This document shows positions 1 to 8,513 of a stretch of DNA of 40,508 bases, piece after piece. Position 1 is the stretch's first letter, and the number at the start of each line of letters is the position of its first letter. Under the pieces are notes generated by a model. The model made no database searches, was not told where the DNA came from, and saw only the letters and a list, made by a program, of their open reading frames with translations. This DNA is from SAR202 cluster bacterium Io17-Chloro-G7 (lineage in GTDB: Bacteria; Chloroflexota; Dehalococcoidia; UBA3495), in the NCBI GenBank assembly GCA_002817055.1, contig MUCU01000069.1:1-40508 (forward strand). The letters run 5' to 3'. The translations under genes and the position numbers were made by a program.

Positions 1-54
1 CCGTCGACTCAACCATCACTACCCCTCCCCAATTCCATCATGATGGCTACTATT

Positions 55-654
55 TTATACAAATTTCAAATTGCCATTAAGACGCGATTGCCCTGAGTAG
101 CGGCAATAGGCGTTGTATTCGAAGAGAACTTGACGCTTCAAACGATGAGGGCCGAGGTGGTGCATGGGCACTCCCGTAGATGTGGACAGAGGGTAATACT
201 TGGGCCGTCTTTCGAACTGCACAGGGAACAGCCGCAACTCTTCGAGATAAAGGAAGAGGGTTCCGCTGTCCCGGCGCAAGGCGAAAGGCGAGTTTGGATT
301 CAGATAAATAGGGGAGTACAGCCCGTGGGGCATGTGCATTGCGTAAGGGGCCAGCCGGGGCCGTCTCAACCCAGCGCTAGGGTTATAGTGATGCTGACCT
401 GCGTCTTCTTTCCACTCCGTCCCAATTCCTTCGTCGGCGGATGGGTCAATGTTGACACCGCTCATAAATAGCCCGCCCTTGACTAGGAAAACCTCTCCTT
501 CCCCAAACGCCTTCTCGGCCAGTCCGGGACGGGAGGTAATTTTGCCAAGCAGAGAGAGCAACATGCTGTCGCCGCTTTGAATAGGGATTGCGGATTTGAA
601 CTTTCTTTCTATCGGTCGCTTTAAAAGCTGCCGTATGCCTGAAGAGAGCTTCAT
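55..654 (-). CDS. Hypothetical protein, about 199 aa
   Basis: I do not recognise the family. The protein starts MKLSSGIRQLLKRPIERK and ends in a basic, Tyr-rich stretch. Gly, Pro, His and aromatic residues are spread through the middle (for example YAMHMPHGLYSPIYL), which looks like a folded globular protein. I see no signal peptide or membrane helix. The ATG at 654 is preferred; an in-frame GTG at 681 would overlap the preceding MBL-fold gene by 19 bases, and neither start has a good Shine-Dalgarno sequence. The gene lies directly downstream of the MBL-fold gene on the same strand, so the two may be co-transcribed. A spurious frame cannot be excluded. Confidence 0.55.
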   Translation of the reverse strand: MKLSSGIRQLLKRPIERKFKSAIPIQSGDSMLLSLLGKITSRPGLAEKAFGEGEVFLVKGGLFMSGVNIDPSADEGIGTEWKEDAGQHHYNPSAGLRRPRLAPYAMHMPHGLYSPIYLNPNSPFALRRDSGTLFLYLEELRLFPVQFERRPKYYPLSTSTGVPMHHLGPHRLKRQVLFEYNAYCRYSGQSRLNGNLKFV

Positions 655-662
655 GGCAGGTC

Positions 663-1487
663 TTAGCCGTTGCCCACGCACACAGCATAAAGATCATGGG
701 CCACGCTGATGGGGCCATCGAAATACTTCCGAGCATCGTCGATGAGGGGTTGAGTATCTGCGTGGAGAGAGGAATCGATGTGTGTCATTACCAATTCCTT
801 CACACCTGCCATCGCCGCTGCCCGTCCGGCATCCGCGGAAGTAGAATGCAACCTATTTCGGGTCGCTTCCCCGTCTTCCCCGGTGGTTAATGCTTCGTGG
901 ATCAGCAGTCGCGCCCCTTTGGCCGCCGTGACCAAACCATTACTGAACCTGGTGTCTCCGGAAAAGACCACCGAAATGCCGTTGCATTCCACTCTCCAGC
1001 CCACGGCTCCATCAACATGGTCAACGAGAAATGAAGTGGCATGGGTGGATGTCCCCAGCTCCACTGAACGGCTGGCAAGAGTGGGGAGCCACTGGAACAC
1101 AGGCCGACCCTCATGGTCCTTGGCGCCCTCCTTATCGATGGAGATGGAGCGCATTCGGGTTGCTTCACACAAGGACCGCAGCGAATCCAGAGATTCATCC
1201 GTGCTATAAATCCGCAGTGGCGGTCCATCGGGGTTCACCATTGTGCGCTGGCCTTGCAGAAAAGGAAGACCTCCCATATGGTCCGCATGATTGTGCGTCA
1301 ACAGGACCTGGTCAAAATCCGTGGCCATGATTCCAACGGCCGCACCCTGCCGCAAAAGACTATTGCCCGAACTGCCGTCAAGCAGCAGCCGGGTGCCGTC
1401 CGGGCAGTCCAGCACTATTGCAGTGTGGTTTCGGTAAATACAGTTGCCAGCCCCGGTTCCCAAGAATGTGACGTTAACGTCTGTCAT
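663..1487 (-). CDS. MBL-fold metallo-hydrolase (RNase Z / phosphodiesterase-like)
   Basis: This is a 274 aa metallo-beta-lactamase-fold hydrolase. The N-terminus VTFLGTGAGN is the usual first strand and loop of the RNase Z-like branch. The metal-binding motif THNHADHMGG is at about residues 64-73 (H65, H67, D69, H70). A GDTRFSN segment near residue 178 supplies the bridging Asp, and MTHIDSS near the C-terminus supplies the last His. These residues predict an intact dinuclear metal site, but the substrate (RNA 3' end, cyclic nucleotide or lactone) cannot be read from the sequence. The ATG at 1487 is preferred over an in-frame GTG at 1493 because AGAGGG lies 8 bases upstream of the ATG and too close to the GTG. 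Confidence 0.88.
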   Translation of the reverse strand: MTDVNVTFLGTGAGNCIYRNHTAIVLDCPDGTRLLLDGSSGNSLLRQGAAVGIMATDFDQVLLTHNHADHMGGLPFLQGQRTMVNPDGPPLRIYSTDESLDSLRSLCEATRMRSISIDKEGAKDHEGRPVFQWLPTLASRSVELGTSTHATSFLVDHVDGAVGWRVECNGISVVFSGDTRFSNGLVTAAKGARLLIHEALTTGEDGEATRNRLHSTSADAGRAAAMAGVKELVMTHIDSSLHADTQPLIDDARKYFDGPISVAHDLYAVCVGNG

Positions 1488-1540
1488 TACCACGACCCTC
1501 TGAGGGTTACGTTTATCTTATTGATTAATAAGCCGTGTGG

Positions 1541-1566
1541 ATAAAGCCTGAATATTAAGCCTGATG
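1541..1566. repeat. 13 bp tandem repeat at the end of the cupin gene
   Basis: ATAAAGCCTGAAT (1541-1553) is followed directly by ATTAAGCCTGATG (1554-1566), 10 of 13 bases identical. A weaker third copy containing AAGCC lies 14 bases to the left, at 1530. The right copy overlaps the last codons and stop of the cupin gene. No function is evident. Confidence 0.5.
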
Positions 1567-2631
1567 TCCTTTGGGATGCGCTTGCTCCCGCAAAAGACTC
1601 AACGAACGCAGCACTGGAGCATCGGTGAAGCTAAAAAGCACGGCTGGTTCGGTGGCTGATGCGTTTATATGTTCGTGGAACGTCCAACCTGGCACGCAAA
1701 ACACGTCTTTGGATTCCCAAGATAGCTCTTGGCCGTTCACAATCGAATGCCCGGACCCCTCTACCGCATGGTAGATGGTGCTTGAGGTGTGCCGGTGGGC
1801 TTTGGTGGACTCGCCGGGCCTCAGGAGTTGGACGTGGCATGCCATGGTCGGGAAAGCAGGTCCGCCGGTGGTCGGGTTGGTGTACTCTAGGACCACGCCA
1901 TCGAAAGGGCTGCCCTCAACTGCCGGGGCAAGGCCCTGCAGGGCCTCCCAAGTCTTGTCCCATGGATAGTGCATCAACGGCGAATGGGAAGACTCCGAGG
2001 TTTGCCAGGCTGGCGTAAGGCTGCCAGCGCCATACTTCAGAACGCTTGTGTCGGTGGCTTGGGTAATTGGCTGGACGTCTTCAGGATATGGTTCATAGAA
2101 AACCGCCTGCAGCATCCGTATCAGCGGCAAATCCAGACCATCGAGCCATATCATGGGACTGTCGGTGTCATTGACGTGGTCATGCCAGGTCCAGTTTGGC
2201 GTCAGGATCAAGTCTCCGGGATGCATTGGGACTTGGTCGCCATCTACGGTGGTATAGCCACCCTCACTGTCGATCATGAACCGGAGCGCTGCTGGCGTAT
2301 GGCGATGGGCCCGCGCCGACTCGCCCGGCATAACAATCTGAAGACCGGAGAAAAGGCTGTTTGTCGTCGCGATGCGGCTCGCCAACCCGGGATTTAGCAG
2401 CATCAAAACCCGCCTTTCCGCGTCGGCGGTGCCAACAAGTTGGGCTGCCCGCATTGCCTGGGGTCTCAACTCGCTCCAGCGCCAGACGTGAGGTACCGCC
2501 TTGCTGGTGGGTTCCTTCACCAAAGCCTCTTCCTGAACTGTCCACAAGGGCGCTACGCTGAAATCTTGCAACTGGTCATAGAATGTTTGCAGGGTTTCTT
2601 TGGTAGCTTCTGTGCTTGAGCGAGACAGCAT
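1555..2631 (-). CDS. Double-cupin dioxygenase, gentisate 1,2-dioxygenase-like
   Basis: The 358 aa product has two cupin domains. The first holds AHRHTPAALRFMIDSEGG followed by TPNWTWHDH (H109, H111, H150/H152). The second holds KAHRHTSSTIYHAVEG followed by VPGWTFHEH at about residues 280-325. This HxH...H arrangement in a bicupin of about 350 aa is typical of gentisate and related aromatic ring-cleavage dioxygenases, in which the His residues bind Fe(II). Both halves keep their ligands here. The likely role is oxygen-dependent cleavage of a hydroxylated aromatic acid, but the exact substrate is inferred. The start is well supported by GAGG seven bases before the ATG. Two 13 bp direct repeats lie just upstream. 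Confidence 0.85.
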   Translation of the reverse strand: MLSRSSTEATKETLQTFYDQLQDFSVAPLWTVQEEALVKEPTSKAVPHVWRWSELRPQAMRAAQLVGTADAERRVLMLLNPGLASRIATTNSLFSGLQIVMPGESARAHRHTPAALRFMIDSEGGYTTVDGDQVPMHPGDLILTPNWTWHDHVNDTDSPMIWLDGLDLPLIRMLQAVFYEPYPEDVQPITQATDTSVLKYGAGSLTPAWQTSESSHSPLMHYPWDKTWEALQGLAPAVEGSPFDGVVLEYTNPTTGGPAFPTMACHVQLLRPGESTKAHRHTSSTIYHAVEGSGHSIVNGQELSWESKDVFCVPGWTFHEHINASATEPAVLFSFTDAPVLRSLSLLREQAHPKGHQA

Positions 2632-2645
2632 GGAGGCACCTCATT

Positions 2646-2671
2646 AATTGAATCGTGGAATTGAATTGTGG
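2646..2671. repeat. 13 bp tandem repeat upstream of the cupin gene
   Basis: AATTGAATCGTGG (2646-2658) is followed directly by AATTGAATTGTGG (2659-2671), 12 of 13 bases identical. It lies 15-40 bases upstream of the dioxygenase start codon, so it could be a regulator site or a leader duplication. Further upstream CTGGCCT occurs three times, at 2717, 2729 and 2743. Confidence 0.65.
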
Positions 2672-2885
2672 AAATGGAACATCCCAGCAGATGCCAAAGA
2701 TGTATCCGGTTTGACCCTGGCCTAACCTCTGGCCTTTCCGTACTGGCCTTGTTTCACATGCCTTTTTCCAATTGTAATTTGTAGCCGACTTTCACGTCAA
2801 CGACTGCTGATTTTGTTAGGGCTTAACCAACGGGCGTCGATAGAGCCCAATGCCCATTGCGGCAGCGAATGTTTTAACGAATGTG

Positions 2886-3539
2886 TTAGGGATTGCTCAG
2901 CCGGCGCTCTTCCCACTGCGCCAACTGAATTTCCAGCTTGCTCTGTCTCAGGGCCATGGTCAGGTCACCTCTGGTGCGTTCCAATACTCCCCTCATTTGG
3001 TCGGTGCTATGCCTAAGGCCTCCGGTTACACCCTCGGGAAAGTCCACCGTCACGAGAATGCCGTAAATCTCGTCCATAACGTCCATCATTTCCTGGCATC
3101 CTTCGAAGGAGTCTCTTCGCAGAGCGTCCAAGATGTAACGCCGTACCTCGCCGATTACCTCGGCCATTCCATTTAGAAATGACGAGGGATCAATGCCCAA
3201 GTCGGTATGGCGAGGCATGCTGGCGCCCGATATTACGGCCAGCGTAATGTTCGCTTCGCTAAACTCTTTCCGGGCGTCGGCCAAAAAACCGGCGAAGTAT
3301 ATCTCAGGGTTTTCCATCCGTATAACCTCTGTTTCCTTCAAACGAACGGCAGCCCTTTCTATTATCTCTTTGGCTTGTTCGAATTGGCCACGGTGGACGG
3401 TACGAACTGCGTTGGCCGAAAACCGGATGACCTCCCTGGAAATCGCCAGCGCCTGCTCCCGGGAGCCGTTGCGAACCGTAAACTGTTCGATCGCTTCAGC
3501 GGCTATCTCCGACAGGACTTCGGCATATTTGGAAGGCAT
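2886..3539 (-). CDS. Translin/TRAX family protein
   Basis: This all-helical protein of 217 aa has the C-terminal signature of the translin family: LVTVDFPEGVTGGLRHSTD (about 162-180) followed by QMRGVLERTRGDLTMA. Translin-family proteins form ring-like oligomers that bind RNA and single-stranded DNA, and TRAX-type members are RNases. The segment ARKEFSEANI (E92, E95) resembles the catalytic ExxE of TRAX. GMAEVIGE (124-131) aligns with the region where TRAX carries its third acidic residue, as Glu rather than Asp; this comparison is from memory. The ATG shares one base with the thiE stop (TAATG), so translation is probably coupled to thiE. Family assignment is fairly firm, whereas nuclease activity is inference. 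Confidence 0.85.
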   Translation of the reverse strand: MPSKYAEVLSEIAAEAIEQFTVRNGSREQALAISREVIRFSANAVRTVHRGQFEQAKEIIERAAVRLKETEVIRMENPEIYFAGFLADARKEFSEANITLAVISGASMPRHTDLGIDPSSFLNGMAEVIGEVRRYILDALRRDSFEGCQEMMDVMDEIYGILVTVDFPEGVTGGLRHSTDQMRGVLERTRGDLTMALRQSKLEIQLAQWEERRLSNP

Positions 3540-4537
3540 TAGATTCGACCTCCGGCGTCTCGAATAGCTGCAACAAGACGGGCCGCCGCAGCTTCAGGCT
3601 CAGGCGCCAGACCAATCGCAGCGGTGACACAAATGGCGTCGGCGCCGGCTTGCACCACTGGGGCGACGTTTTCGGCATTGATGCCACCAATAGCCACCAA
3701 TGGCAGTTGGGTAATCTGCCGAGCTAGCTGCAATCGCTCTGGACCTTGAGGAGGGCGGCCCACACCCTTGGTGCCAGTGGCGTAGATGGCTCCGAACGCC
3801 AGGTGGTCGGCCCCCATTTGCGCCGACTCGGTCAACTCTTCCATCTCATGGTTGGATCGGCCAATTACCTGCTGGGCCGACAGCACGCTACGGGCTTGAG
3901 CCACGGGAAGATCGGTTTGGCCGACATGCATCCCGGCGGAACCTACGGTGGCCGCCAAGTCGGCGTGGTCATTAATTATCAGGTCGGCATCATTGGCCTG
4001 GCACAGTTTCTGAATCTCAGTTGCGAGGGGTAATATTTCCCCTTTATCTCGAAGTTTATCTCGGAGTTGCAACATCCTTGCGCCACCGTTGATTGCCGCT
4101 TTCGCAATGTCCAAAGGATCTCGGCCAGCGGTTACCTCCGGGTCGATGATTACATATAGACCGCGAACCCTGTCGGCTTGGTAGCGACGCAGAGAGGCGC
4201 TCAACGTGTCCTTCAGGTCACCCATGGTTTCGGTCAAAGCTTGCTCCATTTCTCCGCTAATTTTCTCCGTCCCGCCCACTTCATCACTCGCTTCATGTAA
4301 TGCGGCCAGCAAGTTCTGGGAAGTTGACAAGATGGTTATAGCGTGAGCAAGACCAAGGATTGCTGCCGGTGGAACCTCTTGTACCAGCGGTGTCGCAAGC
4401 AACACTTGGACCAGGTTTTGCATCCGGTGCAGGGATTTATTGTCGGCGGGTACCTTCGGGCAATGCTCAGCCACGGTGAACAAACATTGCACCAGCGAAG
4501 CATGGCAGGCACTGTATATTTGGCCTCTTTGTGTCAT
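3539..4537 (-). CDS. thiE: Thiamine-phosphate synthase with N-terminal helical extension
   Basis: The product joins HMP diphosphate to thiazole phosphate to make thiamine phosphate. It has 332 aa, against about 210 for a standard ThiE. Residues 124-332 are the TIM-barrel domain: RGLYVIIDPE, GARMLQLRDK, DLIINDHADLA, GMHVGQTDLP, FGAIYATGTKGVG and VAIGGINAEN are all present, including the phosphate and pyrophosphate-binding segments. Residues 1-120 form a separate, mainly helical region that I do not recognise; it lacks the ThiD2-type motif of cyanobacterial fusions. The ATG at 4537 has AAGGA eight bases upstream. The open frame continues further upstream, but that part has no family similarity. 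The next gene (translin family) overlaps the stop codon. Confidence 0.92.
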   Translation of the reverse strand: MTQRGQIYSACHASLVQCLFTVAEHCPKVPADNKSLHRMQNLVQVLLATPLVQEVPPAAILGLAHAITILSTSQNLLAALHEASDEVGGTEKISGEMEQALTETMGDLKDTLSASLRRYQADRVRGLYVIIDPEVTAGRDPLDIAKAAINGGARMLQLRDKLRDKGEILPLATEIQKLCQANDADLIINDHADLAATVGSAGMHVGQTDLPVAQARSVLSAQQVIGRSNHEMEELTESAQMGADHLAFGAIYATGTKGVGRPPQGPERLQLARQITQLPLVAIGGINAENVAPVVQAGADAICVTAAIGLAPEPEAAAARLVAAIRDAGGRI

Positions 4538-4611
4538 CGGAGTGTTCCTTGTTGTGAAGCTGGATATGGAGCTGGCTACCGAAAATCGACAGTCGGGGGA
4601 TCGGAGGGTCG

Positions 4612-4678
4612 TATAATCGAACGCGTGCCTCATTCTAGCACGAGGGCAACGCCCAATGCAGTTCGCCCAGTGTATAAT
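4612..4678 (+). promoter_or_regulatory. Candidate -10 elements for polA
   Basis: The divergent thiE-polA spacer carries two perfect TATAAT hexamers on the plus strand, at 4612-4617 and 4673-4678. The second is 84 bases before the polA start. Neither has a convincing TTGACA at the right distance, so these are only candidate promoters. Confidence 0.4.
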
Positions 4679-4761
4679 GCAGCCACTGTCCCTAGAGGCA
4701 GATACGGCCCGATCCGTCTCTGAGAACCCAGTACAAAAGTCCAGTTTGCTGAGGTAGCGCC

Positions 4762-7593
4762 ATGGCACCAGAAATCCTGCCTGAGAATTTACAGGAGTCG
4801 CTCCCCTTGTTTGCCGACGCCGAACAGGACAGCCGCCCGCCATTGTTGGTTCTGATGGATGGCCATGCAATGGTGCACCGGGCTTTCCACGCAATATCGG
4901 TGCGAGCGCCTCTTACCGTGTCGGCCACGGGTGAAGACATTACCGGCGTCTTCGGATTCACCAATGTTTTCTTGAGAGCGCTCCAGGAGTGGAATCCGAC
5001 CCACTGCGCCATAGCCTTTGACACGTCGGCGCCGACATTTCGGCATCTACGATTCGAGCAGTACAAAGCCCAACGTGCGCCAACCCCGCCGGAGCTTAGA
5101 CCTCAGTTTGACCGGGTGAAGCAATTGATGCGAGCTTTCGGGGTGCCGGTTTTCGAATTGGACGGCTACGAAGCAGACGACGTTATTGGGACCATCTCCC
5201 GCCAAGCCGAAGCGCAAGCCATCGATACGGTAATTTTAACCGGGGACCGGGACACCTTCCAACTGGTGTCGCCCAAGGTGCGAGTAGACCTGTCATACAG
5301 CGTTCAAGACCGGAAAGTCTACGACGAAGCCCAGTTGGCGGAACGGTACTCCGGACTCACCGCCGCTCAGCAACCGGATTTCAAGGCCCTGCTAGGCGAC
5401 ACCTCCGACAACATTCCGGGCGTGCCCAAGGTGGGTGAAAAGCGGGCCATAGGGCTGCTCACCGAGTATCAGGACTTGGAGGGTATCTACGAGCACTTGG
5501 ACGAAGTCAAGCCCCCCAGCGTGAAGAGCTCACTGGGTGAAAACCGGGAGCGTGCTTTTGAAAACCGGGTGTTGATGACCATTGAGCGCAACGCTCCGGT
5601 GGAGTTCGATTCGGAAGCCAGCCGCTTTGGCCGGTTTGACCGTCAATCGGTGGTGGACCTACTTACGGAGTTGGAATTCTTTACGGTCATCCCACGAATA
5701 CCCGCTGCGGCTTCGGTGGGTCGGCAAGGCGAAGCTGCAGCCGCCGGAAAGGATTCCGAACCCACAACGGAGACAGACTATCAGGCAGTGCGAACACACG
5801 ACCAACTCGACGCTATGATAGCTGCTCTTTATGAAACTGGGAGCTTTGCTTTCGACACCGAGACCACCAGTTTGGACCCGATGCGGGCCGATTTGGTGGG
5901 CATCAGCTTTGCCACCGCACCCGGAAAAGCCTGGTATGTGCCCGTGGGTCACAAGGAAGGCGGACCCCTTTCCCATGACCAGTTGGCCCCCGACCAACTG
6001 CCCTTGGAGGAAGTGCTGGCAAAGGTTAGGCCTCTTTTCGAGTCGGAAGACATTGCTAAATGCGCCCACAACGCCAACTACGACCTTTCGGTTCTGGTTG
6101 ATCATGGTGTGAAGTTCCGCAATGTGGATTTCGATACCATGATTGCTGCCCATCTTTTAAGCAGGCATGCTCTTGGACTGAAGAATTTAAGTCTGGATGT
6201 CCTGGGCAACGAAATGACGCCCATCTCCCAGTTGATCGGCACCGGGAGAAAGCAGATCACCTTCGACCAGGTTCTCATTGAATCGGCACTGGACTACGCC
6301 GCTGCCGACGCCGACATGACCGGCCGGCTGCGCCAAGCCCTGGAAGCCCCTGTAATCAACCAGGGATTGTCACGCTTGATGACCGACCTGGAAATGCCCT
6401 TGGTGCCTGTGCTGGTAACAATGCAACGTCACGGTATCAAAGTCGACGCTGGCGTGTTGCGTGAAATGTCTAAGGACTTGAACCAGGGCATGCAGCAGGT
6501 TGAGGAAGACCTGTACAAAACCATTGGCCACCAGGTCAATATAAACTCTCCCCAACAACTAAGCGAAGTCCTGTTCAACGAGATGGGTTTGCCCAAGACA
6601 AAGCGTACCAAGACCGGCTATTCTACCGATGCCAACTCCTTGGAATTCATAAGGGAAGCCCACCCGGTGGTGGAGCAGATCCTGGAATATCGGCAACTAT
6701 CCAAGCTAAAGTCTACCTACGTGGATGCTTTGCCGGAAATGATAAACCCCGCCACGGGCCGGATTCACACCAGCTACAATCAGACCGGATCGGCCACGGG
6801 AAGAATCTCCAGCAGCGAACCGAATTTGCAGAACATACCAATCCGCACCGAATTGGGTCGGCAAGTCCGAAAGGCCTTTATCGCCGATAACGCACCCGAT
6901 TGGCTGCTATTCTCCGCCGACTATTCCCAGATCGAACTCAGGGTCCTGGCTCACCTTTCCCAAGATGAAGGACTGTTGGACGCTTTTCGGAGGGGAGAAG
7001 ACATCCACTCCTCCACTGCGTCACTAATGTTCGACGTACCGGTAAATGAGGTGAACGCAGACCAACGCCGCATCGCCAAGATATTGAACTTCGGCGTGAT
7101 TTATGGCCTGTCGGCCCACGGCATTGCCCAGCAGACCGAATTCAGCCGCGAAGAAGGCGCGCATTTCATAGAGAGCTACTTCGCCAAGTACCCTGGGATC
7201 AGCGAATACCTGGAAGGCGTCAAAGCCAAGACCCGGGAGACCCAATACGCGGAAACGGTGCTGGGCCGGCGCCGCTTCATGGCGGATATCAACTCGACCA
7301 ACTTCAACGTACGGTCAGGGGCGGAGCGTATGGCCATCAATATGCCGGTGCAAGGGACCGCTGCCGACATCATGAAACTGGCCATGATCAAGGTGCAGGA
7401 CCGACTGGAACGGGAGCATTTCCAGGCAAAAATGCTGCTGCAAGTTCACGATGAATTGGTTTTCGAAACTCCGAAAGAAGAACTGGACGCCCTGAGGGAA
7501 ATGGTTTTCGACGAAATGCCCGCCGCCTTGGAATTGGACGTGACCCTTAAAGTAGACGGCAAGTGGGGATATACCTGGGGGGACATGGAGTAA
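4762..7593 (+). CDS. polA: DNA polymerase I
   Basis: This full-length 943 aa DNA polymerase I fills gaps and removes primers in replication and repair. The N-terminal 5' nuclease (about 28-320) shows MDGHAMVHRAFHAI, YEADDVIGTI and LTGDRDTFQLV. The 3'-5' exonuclease (about 355-550) is intact: FDTETTSLDP (Exo I), CAHNANYDLSVL (Exo II) and YAAADADMTGRL (Exo III), so proofreading should be active. The polymerase domain has motif A DYSQIELRVLAHLS, motif B RRIAKILNFGVIYG and motif C QVHDELVFE. The ATG has GAGG seven bases upstream. It is transcribed divergently from thiE. Confidence 0.98.
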   Translation: MAPEILPENLQESLPLFADAEQDSRPPLLVLMDGHAMVHRAFHAISVRAPLTVSATGEDITGVFGFTNVFLRALQEWNPTHCAIAFDTSAPTFRHLRFEQYKAQRAPTPPELRPQFDRVKQLMRAFGVPVFELDGYEADDVIGTISRQAEAQAIDTVILTGDRDTFQLVSPKVRVDLSYSVQDRKVYDEAQLAERYSGLTAAQQPDFKALLGDTSDNIPGVPKVGEKRAIGLLTEYQDLEGIYEHLDEVKPPSVKSSLGENRERAFENRVLMTIERNAPVEFDSEASRFGRFDRQSVVDLLTELEFFTVIPRIPAAASVGRQGEAAAAGKDSEPTTETDYQAVRTHDQLDAMIAALYETGSFAFDTETTSLDPMRADLVGISFATAPGKAWYVPVGHKEGGPLSHDQLAPDQLPLEEVLAKVRPLFESEDIAKCAHNANYDLSVLVDHGVKFRNVDFDTMIAAHLLSRHALGLKNLSLDVLGNEMTPISQLIGTGRKQITFDQVLIESALDYAAADADMTGRLRQALEAPVINQGLSRLMTDLEMPLVPVLVTMQRHGIKVDAGVLREMSKDLNQGMQQVEEDLYKTIGHQVNINSPQQLSEVLFNEMGLPKTKRTKTGYSTDANSLEFIREAHPVVEQILEYRQLSKLKSTYVDALPEMINPATGRIHTSYNQTGSATGRISSSEPNLQNIPIRTELGRQVRKAFIADNAPDWLLFSADYSQIELRVLAHLSQDEGLLDAFRRGEDIHSSTASLMFDVPVNEVNADQRRIAKILNFGVIYGLSAHGIAQQTEFSREEGAHFIESYFAKYPGISEYLEGVKAKTRETQYAETVLGRRRFMADINSTNFNVRSGAERMAINMPVQGTAADIMKLAMIKVQDRLEREHFQAKMLLQVHDELVFETPKEELDALREMVFDEMPAALELDVTLKVDGKWGYTWGDME

Positions 7594-7601
7594 TCAATAA
7601 T

Positions 7602-7632
7602 TTGTGGCACACTCATTAGTTATGTGCCACAA
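7602..7632. promoter_or_regulatory. Perfect inverted repeat before the AbrB-type antitoxin gene
   Basis: TTGTGGCACA (7602-7611) is repeated in inverse orientation as TGTGCCACAA (7623-7632), with 11 bases between. The right arm ends nine bases before the antitoxin start codon. AbrB/MazE-type antitoxins commonly bind palindromes in their own promoters, so an autoregulatory operator is the likeliest reading. It could also act as a transcript-end hairpin for polA, but no T-run follows. Confidence 0.6.
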
Positions 7633-7641
7633 TAAATCGTT

Positions 7642-7917
7642 ATGTCATCAAAAAACAAGCACCAAAAAGCAGTCCAAGTACATGTGGGTCCCCAAGGGCG
7701 AATGGTCATCCCGGCACAATTCCGCGAGGCACTGGAAATTTGTCCCGGACAAACTTTGATTGCCAGGATCGAAGATGGTCGTCTGGTGTTGGAGACTCGG
7801 GAGCATATATTGGCGAGGCTGCAATCTTGGTTTGCGGACGTGTCCCCAGAAGTTAGCTTGGTGGATGAGTTGATCGCCGAACGCCGGGAAGAAGCCCGCA
7901 GAGAATCCAAAGATTGA
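7642..7917 (+). CDS. AbrB/SpoVT-family antitoxin-like protein (VapB/MazE type)
   Basis: A 91 aa protein whose first 50 residues form a swapped-hairpin AbrB domain: VHVGPQGRMVIPAQFREALEI followed by PGQTLIARIEDGRLVLET. The C-terminal helical, acidic tail (VDELIAERREEARRES) is the usual toxin-neutralising region of VapB-type antitoxins. A PIN toxin would normally overlap its stop codon, but none is found: the next 109 bases have no PIN-like frame. It is followed instead by DUF4258 and DUF2283 genes on the same strand. A perfect inverted repeat lies in front. It may be an orphan antitoxin or part of an unusual three-gene module. Confidence 0.85.
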   Translation: MSSKNKHQKAVQVHVGPQGRMVIPAQFREALEICPGQTLIARIEDGRLVLETREHILARLQSWFADVSPEVSLVDELIAERREEARRESKD

Positions 7918-8026
7918 TCAAACAAGCGTCTTTGAACTGTTGCTGCGCTTCGGGAAGCGATGGCCCGGTTAATGTGAGGGGCCGCCAGTTGGACCCACCA
8001 AGGCCCGGTAGGACAGGAGACCATGG

Positions 8027-8329
8027 ATGCAATTCCGTTACTCGAGGCATTCTTTGGAGCGCCAAGTATTGCGGGAGCTTCCGCCGGGCATGGCCGAGGT
8101 AGTTTTCTCTCAGGCCGACAACCATTATTATGACTCTCTCACCCGAGCACTGGTGGCGGTCAAAAGGATGCTTTTTCAGGGTGTAGAGAGGGATGTGGCC
8201 CTAACGTACCTGTGGAACGTTGAGCAAGAAATCATATGCATCACTATCCATCCTTTGAAAGATGGGCAGAAGGAACGTAGAGTCCAAAACGAAAGGTGGA
8301 CCCCTTATGAATCTGAAAGTGCATTATGA
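8027..8329 (+). CDS. DUF4258-like putative toxin, 100 aa
   Basis: The small protein starts MQFRYSRHSLERQVLRELP and ends with VEQEIICITIHPLKDGQKERR. A His/Arg-containing first helix followed by a C-terminal 'vITv.p' strand is what I know from DUF4258 proteins, which are RelE-like in size and often paired with a small partner. AGGAG lies seven bases before the ATG, and another ATG at 8023 is out of frame. It overlaps the following DUF2283 gene by 23 bases, which indicates coupling. Toxicity is inferred only from family and layout. Confidence 0.7.
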   Translation: MQFRYSRHSLERQVLRELPPGMAEVVFSQADNHYYDSLTRALVAVKRMLFQGVERDVALTYLWNVEQEIICITIHPLKDGQKERRVQNERWTPYESESAL

Positions 8330-8513
8330 CCCGGACGTTGACGTTTTGTACCTGGCGCGGCCCGGTCAGGAGGAGGAGGTTGTGGAGGTCTATCCGGGGC
8401 TTAATCTGGAATTGGATGTCAGCGGCGAGTTGATTGGCGTCGAAATATTGAAGGCCTCCAGACTCCTCAAAGAAGTAATTGGCCCCCTGATGCAGAAGGC
8501 GTCCACAGAGTGA
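8307..8513 (+). CDS. DUF2283 protein, putative antitoxin, 68 aa
   Basis: The sequence MNLKVHYDPDVDVLYLA followed by VEVYPGLNLELDVSGELIGVEIL and KASRLL is a good match to the DUF2283 pattern (Y-D...D.LYI, followed by G-E-L-G-I-E-I-L-x-A-S). DUF2283 genes are frequently found directly after DUF4258 genes and the pair is regarded as toxin-antitoxin-like. The start is set by AGGTGG seven bases upstream of the ATG inside the preceding gene. The frame stays open further upstream but has no similarity there. Confidence 0.85.
   Translation: MNLKVHYDPDVDVLYLARPGQEEEVVEVYPGLNLELDVSGELIGVEILKASRLLKEVIGPLMQKASTE

Noticed and set aside
4538..4894. N-terminal extension of ThiE up to 4894
   Set aside because: The extra residues are Arg/Cys/Ser-rich without similarity, run into the polA start region, and a good ribosome site precedes the ATG at 4537.
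7914..8102. Frame after the AbrB-type antitoxin as a VapC toxin
   Set aside because: TTG start, no PIN acidic motifs, Cys- and Arg-rich composition typical of a chance frame, and it overlaps the DUF4258 gene, which has a proper ribosome site.
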